A DNA stretch of 64,000 bases, taken from Chamaecyparis obtusa (taxonomy: Eukaryota > Streptophyta > Pinopsida > Cupressales > Cupressaceae). A program made the translations under genes and the position numbers. The stretch covers positions 372,001-436,000 of the forward strand of contig BSBK01007023.1 in the NCBI GenBank assembly GCA_027943335.1, in the 5' to 3' direction. The notes under the pieces are model-generated. The model saw nothing but the letters and a program-made list of their open reading frames with translations. It made no database searches and was not told where the DNA came from. Shown one piece after another: positions 34,952 to 46,893 of the stretch (positions are counted from its first letter, which is position 1; every line of letters begins with the position of its first letter).

Positions 34952-36262
34952 TATTATACACTAAGTTTTCACCCTTGTCTCAAGCTCTCGTAGTCTTGAG
35001 AACCTAGTATAACATGCGAATGATCTCCAGGTTGTGGGACCTATGGTAACTGAGATGAGACCTCTAGGTTCTAGGCTGCTTCCTCTTGGATAATCACCTT
35101 AATTTTATTCTAGACATGAAAATTAAAACTTTTAAGGGTAAGGGATAGAAGGAATGCTTGGAAAGGGAAAAGACTGAAAGAAAACTACCCACTAGGTGAT
35201 ACACCAAAATTAGGGTTTAGATCTTAGTATAGAGGACTGGAATCAATGAAAGGCTTAGGTCTAGTAGGTCACAAATTACTAAATAGGCTTGGATAAGTAT
35301 TTCATAGAAGGGTCTGAACATAAGACATAATTTATGACCTGCAAGCATACATTCACTTATGCAACTCGGTGTAGGATTGAGACAAGACTGTTAGGGGGTT
35401 GAATTATACCCACAAAACATCCAAATCAGATCAAACACAATAATACACAAAATTATAGAAAGAAAGAGGGATCAGGAACCCTAAGATATCACTGAAAACA
35501 TCATATACTTTAATCCAATAAGAGATAATTTAGACCAGGGAGCATAGGGACATGAAGGATTGTCACAAAATACCTCTGCAATATCTGAATCATTAATGGG
35601 AGAAATACAACTATATAAGCCAGAGGGTAAAAATGATACCATAGATGACCCTTAAGAAAAGATGAATTTCTTCTACAAATTGTCCAACTCTGAGCCCTAA
35701 GGCTCCAAAAATACAATATATACATACTCCTTTGCACACAGGCAAGAGTCAAAAACTAACTAGGGTTACATGGTTTTCAATATAATAATCAAACCCTAGC
35801 CGATCAAATTTGATCATAAATATATCTCTGCAAAAATCATAGCTAATCAGATCTTTGTGCCCATCGCTATACTACAAATCAACTTGCAGACAAGAAACCC
35901 AGACTTATCTACCTCTCTTGCACAAAGTCTTGCCATGAATGCACTGATTAGTGCCCTCAGAAAACAAGAAATGATCAAAGATGACCACCTAGACCCCTGT
36001 CATCATCTTCCCCAACTGTAAAATGTCTTTAAGATATAAATTCCATCCACCAATTCTATCACAATTGATTATTGGTTCAAAAACCCTAGCCAAAACCCTA
36101 CAAGAATATATTTGAATTTAAATAATAATGGCTAACAGGTCACACCAAACCTTTCCTCCATCAACGGTTGATGTTTAAAACTTAATCTCACTTTAAAATG
36201 TGACCGTCAGATCTTCTTATTTACCCAGGCTCGGCATCTGACTGTAAATCTAACCTTAAGTC
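34952..36262 (-). repeat. G6 3' LTR (at least 1,311 bp; inner edge unresolved)
   Basis: It matches 51627-52937 in order and nearly base for base (ttatacactaag... to ...ccttaag tc). The match stops only because the other copy is cut by Y. The LTR may extend further toward 37842. Confidence 0.88.
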
Positions 36263-37842
36263 AACCTCAGGTTACCCTTTCCCTTTAGTCACAAAGTCAT
36301 TTAAACATGTAGTTGACCTTGGTTAAGTCTGGTGAACATGGAAAGCTCTTTAGTCATTGATTCATGGAATACCCCTTAACCCTAGGCCCAGAACCACCAC
36401 ATGTCATTCCTTCATTCACCCTTGATTGCTCTGTAAGCATACACCTTGGCAAGTCCTAACTTTAGTCCCACTTAAGAAAAGATTCTGATCCAACAGTGGG
36501 TGCAAGATCTCATCACCCTCAAATATTCCTTCCACCTTTACGCCAACTATAGATCTATTTTAGACTGGGACCACTCTGACACATCAGTCCACCTGGAAGT
36601 CCTCATCATCACACAGAAACCAATAGGAAGTGAACACATCAGCAAGAAAGGACCCACCGAGAATGCTCTGAGATAAAGAAATATCAATGACTGTCACATG
36701 ATCTCATGGTCTGACACATAGCCTCATGAACATACAATGGCCATCGATCCTCTACAGATGTTAGAGCCTCTGACCGCTAAAAGAACTTGGTCCCACTAAT
36801 GAATAATCTAACTCAGCACATGTGGACCAATCAAAAGCCACCATTTGAATACATGTAGCAGTGGACCCACCAGGCATGAAGAGTTACATCACCAAGAGAA
36901 ATCAATGATAGTCTAAAAATTGCTTACCTCTGACACTTTTCATGAGAAAACATGCCAGCCATTAGATCAAAAGAGGCCTGACAACTGGGCCCAGTGAAAA
37001 ATTACAAGTCATCTCCCTTCAACCAATGAAATACCTCCACATAGGACACCGTGGCAATGGACCCACAAAGGCATGAAGTGCTGAGAAAAGGAAAGATCAA
37101 TGGTTCTCATAAGATTGTGAGCCTCTGACACATGCTATGAGATCCTATGACAACTGTTGATCTCATCAACTGGGACCCCACAATCTTGAGACCACCAAAG
37201 AACTTAGCAATTACATGACCAAGGGAAGGCTAACCGCTTGCTAAATCGCTAACCATTGAGGACTTAACCATGAAACACTTAGCAACTATGAGAATCATGC
37301 AGTCACTGAATCACTGAGAGGGAAAGATAACTGCCAGAGAAATATGAGAATCTGTGACCAGCCAATAGGATTAAAGTGCACACGGGCATTTAGGATTTTA
37401 AGCGGCCAATAAAGTAACTTGAAAATATATCAGGCCAAAGGGCTACTTAGGGTTTTAAGCCTACAATGGCTACTTTTATGAATTTTTTGACCTGCAAACT
37501 AGAGAGTTAGAAAGCTTGCAAAGACCAGAGAATAGGATATGAAATTTTCTGAGGTGCTTGGCAGGGAAAAAATAGAGACCCCTAAGATGGGAATTGGTCA
37601 AATTTGCATGCATATGAAAACTAGGGTAACATTTTGGCAATTTTTGCTGGATGTCAGCCCACTAGACATTGAAAACTAGTGGCCTATGATAATCCATTGG
37701 GCATGGGGTCATCAAAATAAAAAATTTCTCATTGGGAGATAGGACTAGAACTAGAGAGGCAAACTTGTGCACTGGCACTTCTTGGAAAGAAGGAAACTAA
37801 CCTAGAAAATAGGGAAAGAAAGTAGGGGAAAGCATATTTAGA
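36263..37842 (-). other. G6 sequence between 3' LTR and integrase end
   Basis: No coding region is supported. It probably contains the rest of the 3' LTR and the 3' leader. No purine tract next to a CA terminus could be picked with confidence. Words such as cagtcactgaatcactga near 37310 resemble those of Y. Confidence 0.5.
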
Positions 37843-39372
37843 GAGGGATTAACCTCAAAGTAGGGCTTCAAGTGGAAACCATTCACTGATATTGGCAAGG
37901 CATCTCCTTCAAGATCTAATAGCTAGAAAGCATTGGATCCCTTGCATTCTATTATAAAAAATGGTCCACCCCAAAATGGATCAAATTTGGTATGTCTGCC
38001 AGGCCTAGATCTGAATTCATCCCATTTGAGAACTACATCTCCAACTTTGAAATTCCTGACTCTAGCTCTCTTATCAAAACTTTTCTTTGTTTGAATCTGA
38101 TGGAACTCCATATCCTGCATTGATTTGTCTCTGATCTCTTCAAACTCCATCAACTGAGCATATCTGATCTACAAGGGATCTCCTTCTTCAAATAGGGCAT
38201 ACTGAGTAGCCAAGTTTGGAGCTAGAAATTCAACTGAGATAGACAACTTGGCCTCTCTGCCATACATTAACACATAGGGAGAATTCCCAATGATCTTCTT
38301 TGGAGTAATTATGTCTAGCCATAAGGCAGACTTGAGTTTGGTATGCCAATCCCTCTGATTATCTTGTAGAGTCTTCTTGATTATCCTAATCAGGTTCTTA
38401 TTCATTGATTTTTCTAAGCCATTGCCTTGAGGGTAATAGTTAGAACTTGTATTCAGATAGATGCCATTCTTGACTACCCACTCTGAGACTTTAAGGCCTG
38501 TGAATGCCAATGCATTATCTGATATGATGGAATCTAGAATGCCAAATCAATGGATTATATCATCATAAAAACTCAACATAGCATTTTCATTGGCTTCTTT
38601 TAAAGCAATTGCTTTTGTCCATCTAGTGAAGTAATCAGTTGTAGTAATTATCCATTTATGTCCTACACTAGATGGAGGATTGATCATTCCAATGAAATCT
38701 ATACCCCATTTAATGAAAGGTTTCTCTGTTCTGATTGGTTGTAGGGGCAAGGTTGCAAACCTCTCTTTTCCTACAAAAATGGCACACTTCATGCATTTTC
38801 TCACATACTCATGACTATCCTTAAAGATAGATGGCCAATAGTATCTAGCCCTCATGATTTTAAAAGCAGTAGTCCTAGGAGAAAAGTGACCTCCAGAAGG
38901 TCCATCATGGAACTCAAATAGGATATCAGCTATCTTTTTTGAATCTATGCATCTTAAAAGGACACCATTGTGATCCTTTCTGAAAAGAACTTCATTTATC
39001 ACCACAAAAGGAATAGATTGTAATATATAATACCTTTTTTTTGCTGAATCCAAACCTGCAAGACATTGTCCTGTCTTCAAGTAATTGATCATATTAGGCA
39101 ACCAGCTTGTTGCCTTGTCTTGTTCTTCTGTATCATGCACCACTAGAGATGCATCTATTTGCTTTGATTTCTTTGAACTTTCATCCTTTGCCAAATGCTC
39201 ACAAAGACCTTTTCCTCTAACCAGATTGGTAGTTTGGATATCAATGTCATATTCCATCACCTTGGTGATCCAACTAGCTCTTTTCTCATTTAGGTCTTTG
39301 GAAAGAAAAAACTCTTTGACACTTGGATGAGTAACTTTCAAGTGTACCTTGCTATGGGTCAATAGATATCTA
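37843..39372 (-). pseudogene. G6 RNase H end and integrase
   Basis: Minus-strand order is the RNase H end (LLTHSKVHLKVTHPSVKEFF ... GKGLCEHLA), integrase zinc region (SGGHFSPRTTAFKIMRARYY, then CMKCAI), catalytic core with Asp in WGIDFIG and SDNALAFTG and Glu in GNGLEKSMNKNL, and a GPF-type C-terminus (FDPFWGGPFFIIECKG), then DLEGDALPISVNG. It stops at TAG after NAF and after ECKG-linked codons near 37921. No chromodomain follows. Confidence 0.88.
39368..39372. repeat. target-site duplication of Z (ATCTA), left copy
   Basis: ATCTA precedes the Z 5' LTR, and ATCTA follows the 3' LTR at 46894-46898. Rejoining restores the G6 RNase H frame (KKFRYLLTHSK). Confidence 0.95.
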
Positions 39373-40532
39373 TGTTGGCATTAAGCATGATTGTCATTAG
39401 TGAAAAAACTTATTCTGTATAGTACATACCGAGTAGAATAGTACATATCGAGTAGAATAGTACATATCGAGTAGAATAGTACATATAGAGCAGAATAGAG
39501 GATACTGAGAAGAATAGTACATATCAAGTAGAATAGAGCATATTGAGTAGAATAGTACATACTAAGTAGAATAGTACATACCGAGTAGAACAGTGTTTAC
39601 CAAGTGCTACACGGTTAAACATGAAATTTAGTTTCTACCAAGTAACACTTTATCTACTGAGTCTCTAGTGTTTACCGAGTTTGAAACTACAACTGAGTGG
39701 TCAGTATGGACCGAGTTTCCACTTCTACCAAGTGCATGATGATGCTGAGTAACACAGTGAATGCCGAGTATCAGAAAATCACCGAGTTAGTTTGCAGTAA
39801 TCGTGTAACTATATTTGGGCTGACTCAGTAATATTTGTGTTTACTTGTTTAAGAGTTGACTTTGTAATTGTTTTGGAATTGACTTAGATTGATATATAAA
39901 CAATGTTTTATGTCATATCCAAGTATGATAAGATATAGAGAAGTATGAAAAAGAGAGAAAGGCAGAGATTAGCGAATTACAAAGGGCTACAATAGTATAA
40001 GAAGCAGAAAAGATCTATCTATCACAAAATGTGATCAGTACATCAAAGAATCTCAATTAGCAAGTACAGTTGCATGTAAGAGATCTACTATTTCATCGTA
40101 ATAGGTGAATCAACTTGAAATCCTCTAACCAAGTAGACATAATAGTCTTTGTAAAAATATCTTAACCGAGTGCATACTTCATTGTATGTTTGTAAAACCT
40201 CTAACAAGGTGGACCTAGCAGTCCTTATTGCTCCTAACAGGGAAGATCATCAGAAGTGATCATTGTAAGCCTTAACTGACAAACTTTATACTGCAGTATT
40301 GAAGTTTTGTGGGTATCATCCCCACCCCAATTTTACTATCTACTTGGAAGGTTTCTGGGTTACCAAATCTCTATGTTCTAAGTTTTATAAATGTTTTATT
40401 CTTTCTATTACTCATGCATGCAGTAAGATTATCAATCTAATATTATTAAGATCTGAATCTGTCAAAAGTTTTGAAGTTACTGATTCACCCCTCCCCTCTT
40501 AGTAACCTAGATAGTCTTGAATATTTCCAACA
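39373..40532 (+). repeat. Z 5' LTR (1,160 bp)
   Basis: It starts TGTTGGCATTAAGC and ends TTGAATATTTCCAACA. It contains a 19-bp minisatellite, scattered ACCGAGT words, a TATA word (gatatataaac, about 39891) and the C-rich box (ttcacccctcccctcttagt) near 40485-40503. Confidence 0.94.
39419..39607 (+). repeat. 19-bp minisatellite in Z LTR (about 10 copies)
   Basis: The unit is agtacataccgagtagaat with variants. An equivalent array of about ten units lies at 45780-45968 in the 3' LTR, with a different variant order. Confidence 0.9.
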
Positions 40533-40534
40533 AT

Positions 40535-40546
40535 TGGTATCAGAGC
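40535..40546 (+). other. Z primer-binding site, tRNA-Met type
   Basis: TGGTATCAGAGC lies two bases after the 5' LTR end. Confidence 0.92.
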
Positions 40547-40596
40547 TCAGTGGATCTCAGAATAAAGTTTGATAGCTTGAGAAAAGATTTAGGACA

Positions 40597-41709
40597 ATGG
40601 AGATATTCAGACTGAACAAAGTAATTGAGAATGAAAAGCTAGATTTGGAAATGGCCATAGCTCAACTCAAAGAAGCAAGAGAGCATCTTTCCCTTTCCCT
40701 AAAAAGAAGGAAGGAACTTGCAAATTAGATCAATGACCACCAATATGTTGAAGAAAAGATTGAAGACTTTTTCCCTTCAAGTAGCTCAGATGAAGCAAAC
40801 AATGCAATCAAAGAACTTCTAGAAAAGAATGGATCTCTGCAAGAAGAAGTGAGAAAATTGAAAAGAGAACAAGAAATTCAATCAACAAGATTCTGTGAAG
40901 TCTTGGAACAAAGAAACAAGATGAAAGATGAAATAGATCAAAAGAATAATGAAATCCAGAATAAAACTCTTCAACTAGAAAATCTTATTGATCAAATCTC
41001 CAATGCAAATGAATAAATCTTAACTCTAAGATCAGAAAATGAAAACATGAGAGAAGAGCTGAGATCTAAAAAGAAAATCAATTTAAGAGTAATGAGTGAG
41101 CTAGATGCTGAAAGGCAAATCAATGAGAGAATGTTGAAATCTCAAGAAGATATGAATCAGGTGCATGAACGAAACCTTCATAGGCAAAAAGGAAAAGCAA
41201 GACTTGGATACAAAGAGGAAGGTGAATCCTCCAAACAAGGTACTCAAAAGAATCAAAAACCTACCTATAATCACTATGGCAAAATTGGTCATACTTCAAA
41301 AAAATGTTGGAGCAATGGAAAAGCAAAATTCAATGGAAAATGCTACAATTGCAATCAGCTTGGTCATAAAGAAAATGAATGCAAGGAGAAACCAAGATTT
41401 AAAGGCATATGTCACAAATGTAGCAAACAAGGACATAAGGCATCAGAATGTAGAACTAAAACACCCAATCTAGCGGAACAAATTATTAAAGCAATGTTTG
41501 GTTGGGATTACAACAATTGGTGTAGATGTCATTACTGTGGAGAATATGGACACATTGGCATGAATTGTGTAAGGTACCACTTGAGAAAAAGGGATTCTAC
41601 CATAAGATGTTATAATTGCACTAAGCTTGGTCACATAGCTAAAAACTACATGAATTTAGGCAAAATTGAAGATGAAAAGAAAGCAAAAGCAAATAACATT
41701 AGGAAGTAG
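40597..41709 (+). pseudogene. Z ORF1: coiled-coil Gag-like protein with five CCHC knuckles
   Basis: A frame from ATG 40597 runs about 370 codons. Residues 1-190 are rich in Glu/Lys/Leu heptads (coiled coil). Then come five CX2CX4HX4C-type knuckles: a damaged one (HYGKIGHTSKKC), CYNCNQLGHKENEC, CHKCSKQGHKASEC, CHYCGEYGHIGMNC and CYNCTKLGHIAKNY with its last Cys lost. In-frame TAG and TAA after ELAN and NANE match Gln-type stops. No Copia capsid block is seen. It would bind RNA and perhaps co-assemble with a helper Gag. Confidence 0.85.
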
Positions 41710-42161
41710 ATGAGATAAAAGTGGATTCCTAAACCTACCGAGCAAACCAATCTTGAAGTTACTAATGAGGAGAGTAGCTCTATGAGCTCTAACTAGTCTC
41801 CAAGAAAGTACTGGAACTATATCTTCATAGACATATTCAAAACAGTTCCTGAACTAAAAGGAAGACAGAGCCAAATCAATATGCAAGATATAGTAGGATC
41901 ACAAGAAGGTCGGTATCAGTTACCACCGAGCAAGGTCAGGAGTAACCTAACTTCATTTGGTTACCAAGTAAGGTCAGAGAAGTATGAATTTGTATGATCA
42001 CCAAGTTGCAGAGTCTTCACCGAGCAATTAATTCATAGTGGATGACAGCCTATCTAATTCTATACCCTAACTCATACTGAGCATTAATGATAAAGTTTTA
42101 ACAAAAGGAGTGAAATCAAGTTGACTATTCACCGCGAACAAAAGTCTCCTAGTGCAATCAA
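41710..42161 (+). other. Z region between ORF1 and ORF2
   Basis: The ORF1 frame continues with few stops to about 41995 (KWIPKPTEQTN ... RSEKYEFV). The KWIPK word resembles the sequence after the knuckles in Copia Gags. The remainder to 42161 shows no feature. Confidence 0.5.
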
Positions 42162-45100
42162 GTGTTTCGAAGCATATTTCAGCAACATATTCTCTTTCCT
42201 CAAAGAATTTACTATGTTCACCAAGCTACCATGGCATCATCCAGCGCTAAAATGAAGAAAGATTTAGAAATGTTGGTTAATGGAGAATGGAAAGCACTAG
42301 ATTTCAAACTCGTGCCCATGGTTGCCAGAAACCTAGACCTGAGTGGAGCTCAATCTCAGATTCCTCCTAAGGTACTTCTTATTAACGATATTCACAGTCA
42401 TTTTAAGTGTACAATTCAAGAGCTTGGAACCTTAGAGATAGATACTATCCATGAGGAACTATGTGTTGATGGTGTTCTCAAACTAGAACATCAACATTTG
42501 GAAGATAAGGGTTTAGTTCACATCACACACTTGCCTCAAAGCTTTCAGACAAAATGGGTCAGATATATTCTCAGTCGAGTACATGAAGGAAAAATATGGC
42601 TTGAGCAACCAGTAGAGATTACGAAGAAGATGATTCACCAAATCACTGGTCTTCCCATGCTCGATAAGGCAAAATCTACAAAAACCCTAGGTCAGACGAA
42701 ACTGGAAGAGAAAACCCTAGCCGAGTGGGATGGTAGAGGTATGAAGATAAGCAAAATTACTAATGCAGAATTGAAGTTTGGTATACATATCGTAGCTCAC
42801 AAGATATACAGTTCCAGTAGGCAGAACAGTGTTCCATGTGAAGTAGTTGACCTAGCATATAAAATTGTAAAGAACAATCTATCATCTGACCTAGCAGATC
42901 TTTTGTTGAGACAGTTCAACAAGAACATGGAGACCATCCAAACCTCAAAGAACAATCCATGTAAGTTTGGCTCACTGTTGTTTTTTTTATTTTTCTATGC
43001 TCAAAATTTTTTCCCATCAAAATGCATGGTAGTATGGAGAAAATATGTGCCGGTTCTTTATCAGATAAAGAATACATTTCAGAAATGGGTGACAATTTTG
43101 AAAGCATAATGGATAACTATTTTGAATCATTTAAAGAGAAAATGAACAATAGATTCTAGATTCCATAGAAATTGGTGGAGGATTACAAAGATGATATTTG
43201 TTTCATGGTGGACTGTGATAATCTGTATATACAAGCAGCAAAACCAAGGATTGTACATGTGAAACCTCTTCCCTATGAGGTAAATATTGATGAAACCAAG
43301 AATATTATTGAAGCCCTAATTAATCAACCTGTTAATCCAAAGGCACCATATTTTGGGACATATGAAGAAGCTAAGGAGAGAATTGAGCTTAGTATAAAGC
43401 TTCCATAGGTGGTTAACAAAGGAAGAAAGAGGTTGGCCAAAATACAAGCTAGCACACCTCTAATGTCAACCGAGAAAAAAGGAGAGGACTTTGAAGAAGA
43501 AGAAGAGAAAAAGGATGAGGAGGAAGAAGAACAAGTACCAGCAAAGAAGAAAGGAAAAGTATTTATCACCAAGGCTCCCAAGCAACCCTCTGTAGTATTT
43601 ACAAGAAGTGCAAGAGGGAAGGTAGGAAAAGATAGTGAAGAAATAGTATTCAAAAGGCCTCCTCCTTCATTAAAAGAAAAGATTAAGGATATGAAAGAAG
43701 GATCTAGAATTGCACACTTCAAATCTCTAAGATATGAAATCAGATCTAAGGAAGAGCAGCAGGAAATTGAAGATGTTGTTATCAAGAAAATAGAAAGATG
43801 GAAATACTCACTTGAAGAGATAGCTTCTCAAATCCTAGGAACTCTGCTGAACAAAATTAAGTTAAGATGGTCCAATGCAAGACAAACTGTCAAGGACATC
43901 TATGCTCAAACCTTGAGGTAATTAATGCCAAGTTTGAAAAATGCTGCAATTAATAAGGCATTGATAGATAATGAAATTAAGATGACACTCAAATTCAATA
44001 GTTGTTTGATTTTGATCAAAGATATTGAGTCAGTTGTGAAGAGTGCCACTGCCACATGGAAAAACATCTATAATCTTCACAAACAGAGTGTCAAAACTAT
44101 GATAATCAAGGATATTGATGATGACAGTGATGAACATGAAGAAGATACCGAGGTGAACAAGCAAAGTGATGAAGAAGATAATATTGTTCAAATAGCTGCA
44201 GAAGTCATTGCCTCACTTCCTCACTCTCCAGCAAAAGTTGCTACACCTAGCACGGAGATAACTTCAAGTATGGTTATCACAACTTCCATAGATACATCAA
44301 ATGTCAAATCACCACTACCACAACTCAATGAATCATTGACATAAATAACTACCACCTCTTTTATCGAGTTGCAGTCTCCTGTATCTATTTCAGTACCTAC
44401 TTCCATATCAAGTTTTCCAGCAGTAAGTACCTCAGTTCTAGATACTTCAGTAAGTATTTCAGTTTTTGATTCTACAATTGTGAATACTTCAGTTTTGAGC
44501 CCTTCAAGTATTCTAGTTGGTAGTTTATCATTTTTCACAGCTAGTCCTACAATATCTACAATAACTTCTACAAAGGCATTAAGTGCAATAATAGTTGATC
44601 CTAAGGCTCAACCGAGTACAAGATTTTTGAGTAAGAATGTAGAAGAGGATATAGACTTAGATGAGGAGATAGAGATTCCAAAATTAGACTTTGCAAATCT
44701 TTCAGTAGACCAAATGCAAAACATTTGTGAACTCCTCCAAAAGAAAGCAAAATAGAAGAAACTAAAAGAAGAAAGGGACAAGGAATATAAAATTATTGAA
44801 GATGAAAAGGATATTTTGTTAGAAGCATTAGGTATTAAAGTTGATTCCTCTCAACATATTTTGTTATAGTTAGCTGAGGTAGTAAACAAGTTCCATAAGG
44901 ATTCCTCTATGTTAGAAAAGATTATTGAGAAAGCTGAGAAGAAATTTGACAATAAAGTGCTTGAGCATGTTGCTCAGCATATAGCTATTAATCAGGCAAA
45001 ATTATCTTTAGTTTTGACAAATATTGAATCCTCCTATTCCAATGTTACCTCACTTGTTGCTAAGCTATGTAATGTTGTCGAGTTCACTAAGGAAGTCAAA

Positions 45101-45496
45101 GAAAAATTGAATAAGATTGATGAGGATCTGAAGGACAATGTACAGAGGTTGCAACTTGAACCTAGTTCAAGCTCTACACATCATATGAAAATCACATTCC
45201 TATCAAATAGGTAGTTGGAATTATTAAAAGAAGATACAAAGATCTAGTCAACACTGCTAGATATTCAGAACATGATCCTTCCCATCATGGACATAATGCA
45301 AAAACACATTGTTCACTAAAAAACATTACTCCATGACAATAAATTTTCCATTGCAGATCACATGATTGAACTCTCTGTAGAAGTCCAAATTGCACTCCAA
45401 ACATGCAAGATTTTGCAAGAGAATTGGGACATAACTTTGGCACTAATCATCAAGGTACATTCTGATTTTCTTTCACATTTTGGATTCTCCCTGTAA
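42162..45496 (+). pseudogene. Z ORF2: unrecognised protein of about 1,100 codons
   Basis: The first part (42162-43109; internal ATG at 42231, MASSSAKMKK) contains VHEGKIWLEQPVEITKKMIH followed by QITGLP, and a hydrophobic stretch near 42975-43020. After one frameshift, a single phase runs 43172-45496, with eight stops, all TAG or TAA. It has an acidic Glu/Lys tract (about 43480-43550), a Ser/Thr/Val-rich tract (about 44350-44600) and a coiled-coil C-terminus (about 44750-45210). The N-terminal part faintly recalls plant-transposon protein domains, and the layout recalls env-like frames of Sireviruses. Neither is shown. Confidence 0.7.
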
Positions 45497-45531
45497 AATA
45501 CTTGTATATACACCTTTGGCATTATTGTCAA

Positions 45532-45733
45532 AAAGGGGGAGAAAATGTATAGGAGAAAGTGTATAAGATTAAGGTGTGTAATACGAAAGGGGGAGAAAGT
45601 ACTCTATATAAGGGAGTCATGAAATATATAAATAGTAGTTTGACAAAGATAGTTCAAAAAAAAGATTCAGCATGATTCTTGTATATAAGTTTTGGCTATA
45701 AGTGTTTTTGTCACTAATGCCAAAGGGGGAGAT
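45532..45733 (+). other. Z multiple polypurine tracts
   Basis: AAAGGGGGAG occurs at 45532-45541, 45586-45595 and 45722-45731. The last is two bases before the 3' LTR. Confidence 0.85.
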
Positions 45734-46893
45734 TGTTGACATTAAGCATGATTGTCATTAGTGACAACACTTATTCTGTATAGTACATACCGAGTAGAAT
45801 AGTACATACCAAGTAGAATAGTACATACTAAGTAGAATAGTACATACTAAGAAGAATAGAGCATACCGAGTAGAATAGTACATACCAAGTAGAACATAGC
45901 ATACCAAGTAGAATAGTACATACCAAGCAGAATAGTACATACCGAGTAGAATAGTGTTTACCGAGTGCTGCATGGTTAAATAGGAAATTTAGTTTCTACC
46001 AAGTAACACTTTATCTACCGAGTCTCCAGTGTTTACTGAGTTTGAAACTATGACTGAGTGGTTAGTATGGACCAAGTTTCCACTTCTACCAAGTGCATGA
46101 TGATGTTGAGTAACGTAGTGGATGTCGAGTATCAAAAAATCACCGAGTTAGTTTGCAGTAACCGTGTAACTATATTTGGGCCGACTCAGTAATATTTGTG
46201 TTTACTTGTTTAAGAGCCAACTTTGTAATTGTTTTGGAATTGACTTAGATTGATATATAAGCAATGTTTTATGTCATATCCAAGTATGATAAGATATAGA
46301 GAAGTATGAAAAAGAGAGAAAGGTAGAGATAAGAGAATTACAAAGGGCTACAACAGTATAAGAAGTAGAAAAGATCTATGTATCATAGAAGGTGATCACT
46401 ACATCAGAGAATCTCAATCAACAAGTATAATTGCATGTAAGAGATCTACTATTTCATCCTAATAGGTGAATCAGCTTGAAATCCTCTAACCAGGTAGACT
46501 TAATAGTCTTTGTAAATATCTCTTAACTGAGTGCATACTTCATTGTATGTTTGTAAAACCTCTAACAAGGTGGACCTAGAAGTCCTTATTGCTCCTAACA
46601 GGGCAGATCATCAGAAGTGATCATTGTAAGCCTTAACCGGAAAACTTTATACTATAGTATTGAAGTTTTGTGGGTATCATCCCCACCCCAGTTTTACTTT
46701 CTATTTGGAAGGTTTCTGGATTACCAAATCTCTATGTTCTAAGTGTTATAAATGTTTTATTCTTTTTGTTACTCATGCATGCAGTTAGATTATCAATATA
46801 ATATTATTAAGATCTAAATCTATCAAAATTTTTGAAGTTACTAATTCACCCCTCCCCTCTCAGTAACCTAGATAGTCTTGAATATTTCCAACA
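45734..46893 (+). repeat. Z 3' LTR (1,160 bp)
   Basis: It matches the 5' LTR along its whole length, with most differences in the minisatellite. It ends TTTCCAACA and is followed by ATCTA. Confidence 0.94.

Larger units (their letters stand above)
39373..46893 (+). mobile_element. Z: non-autonomous Sirevirus-like LTR element with two unusual frames
   Basis: Two LTRs of equal length (1,160 bp) bound a 5.2-kb interior with a tRNA-Met primer site and three polypurine tracts. I find no protease, integrase, reverse transcriptase or RNase H motif on either strand. The interior encodes a coiled-coil protein with five CCHC knuckles and a second long frame. It must have been mobilised by enzymes of another element. 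Perfect ATCTA duplications prove transposition. Confidence 0.92.

Noticed and set aside
39419..39607. CRISPR-like array
   Set aside because: The units are contiguous 19-bp tandem repeats without unique spacers, inside a plant LTR.
42162..43109. Z ORF2 N-terminal part as a host gene captured recently
   Set aside because: No introns, no recognised host family and the same decay level as the rest of Z, so capture cannot be claimed.
45758..45973. Minus-strand open frame rich in Tyr, Leu and Trp (71 codons)
   Set aside because: It is the reverse translation of the 19-bp minisatellite in the Z LTR, open only because the repeat lacks stops in that frame.
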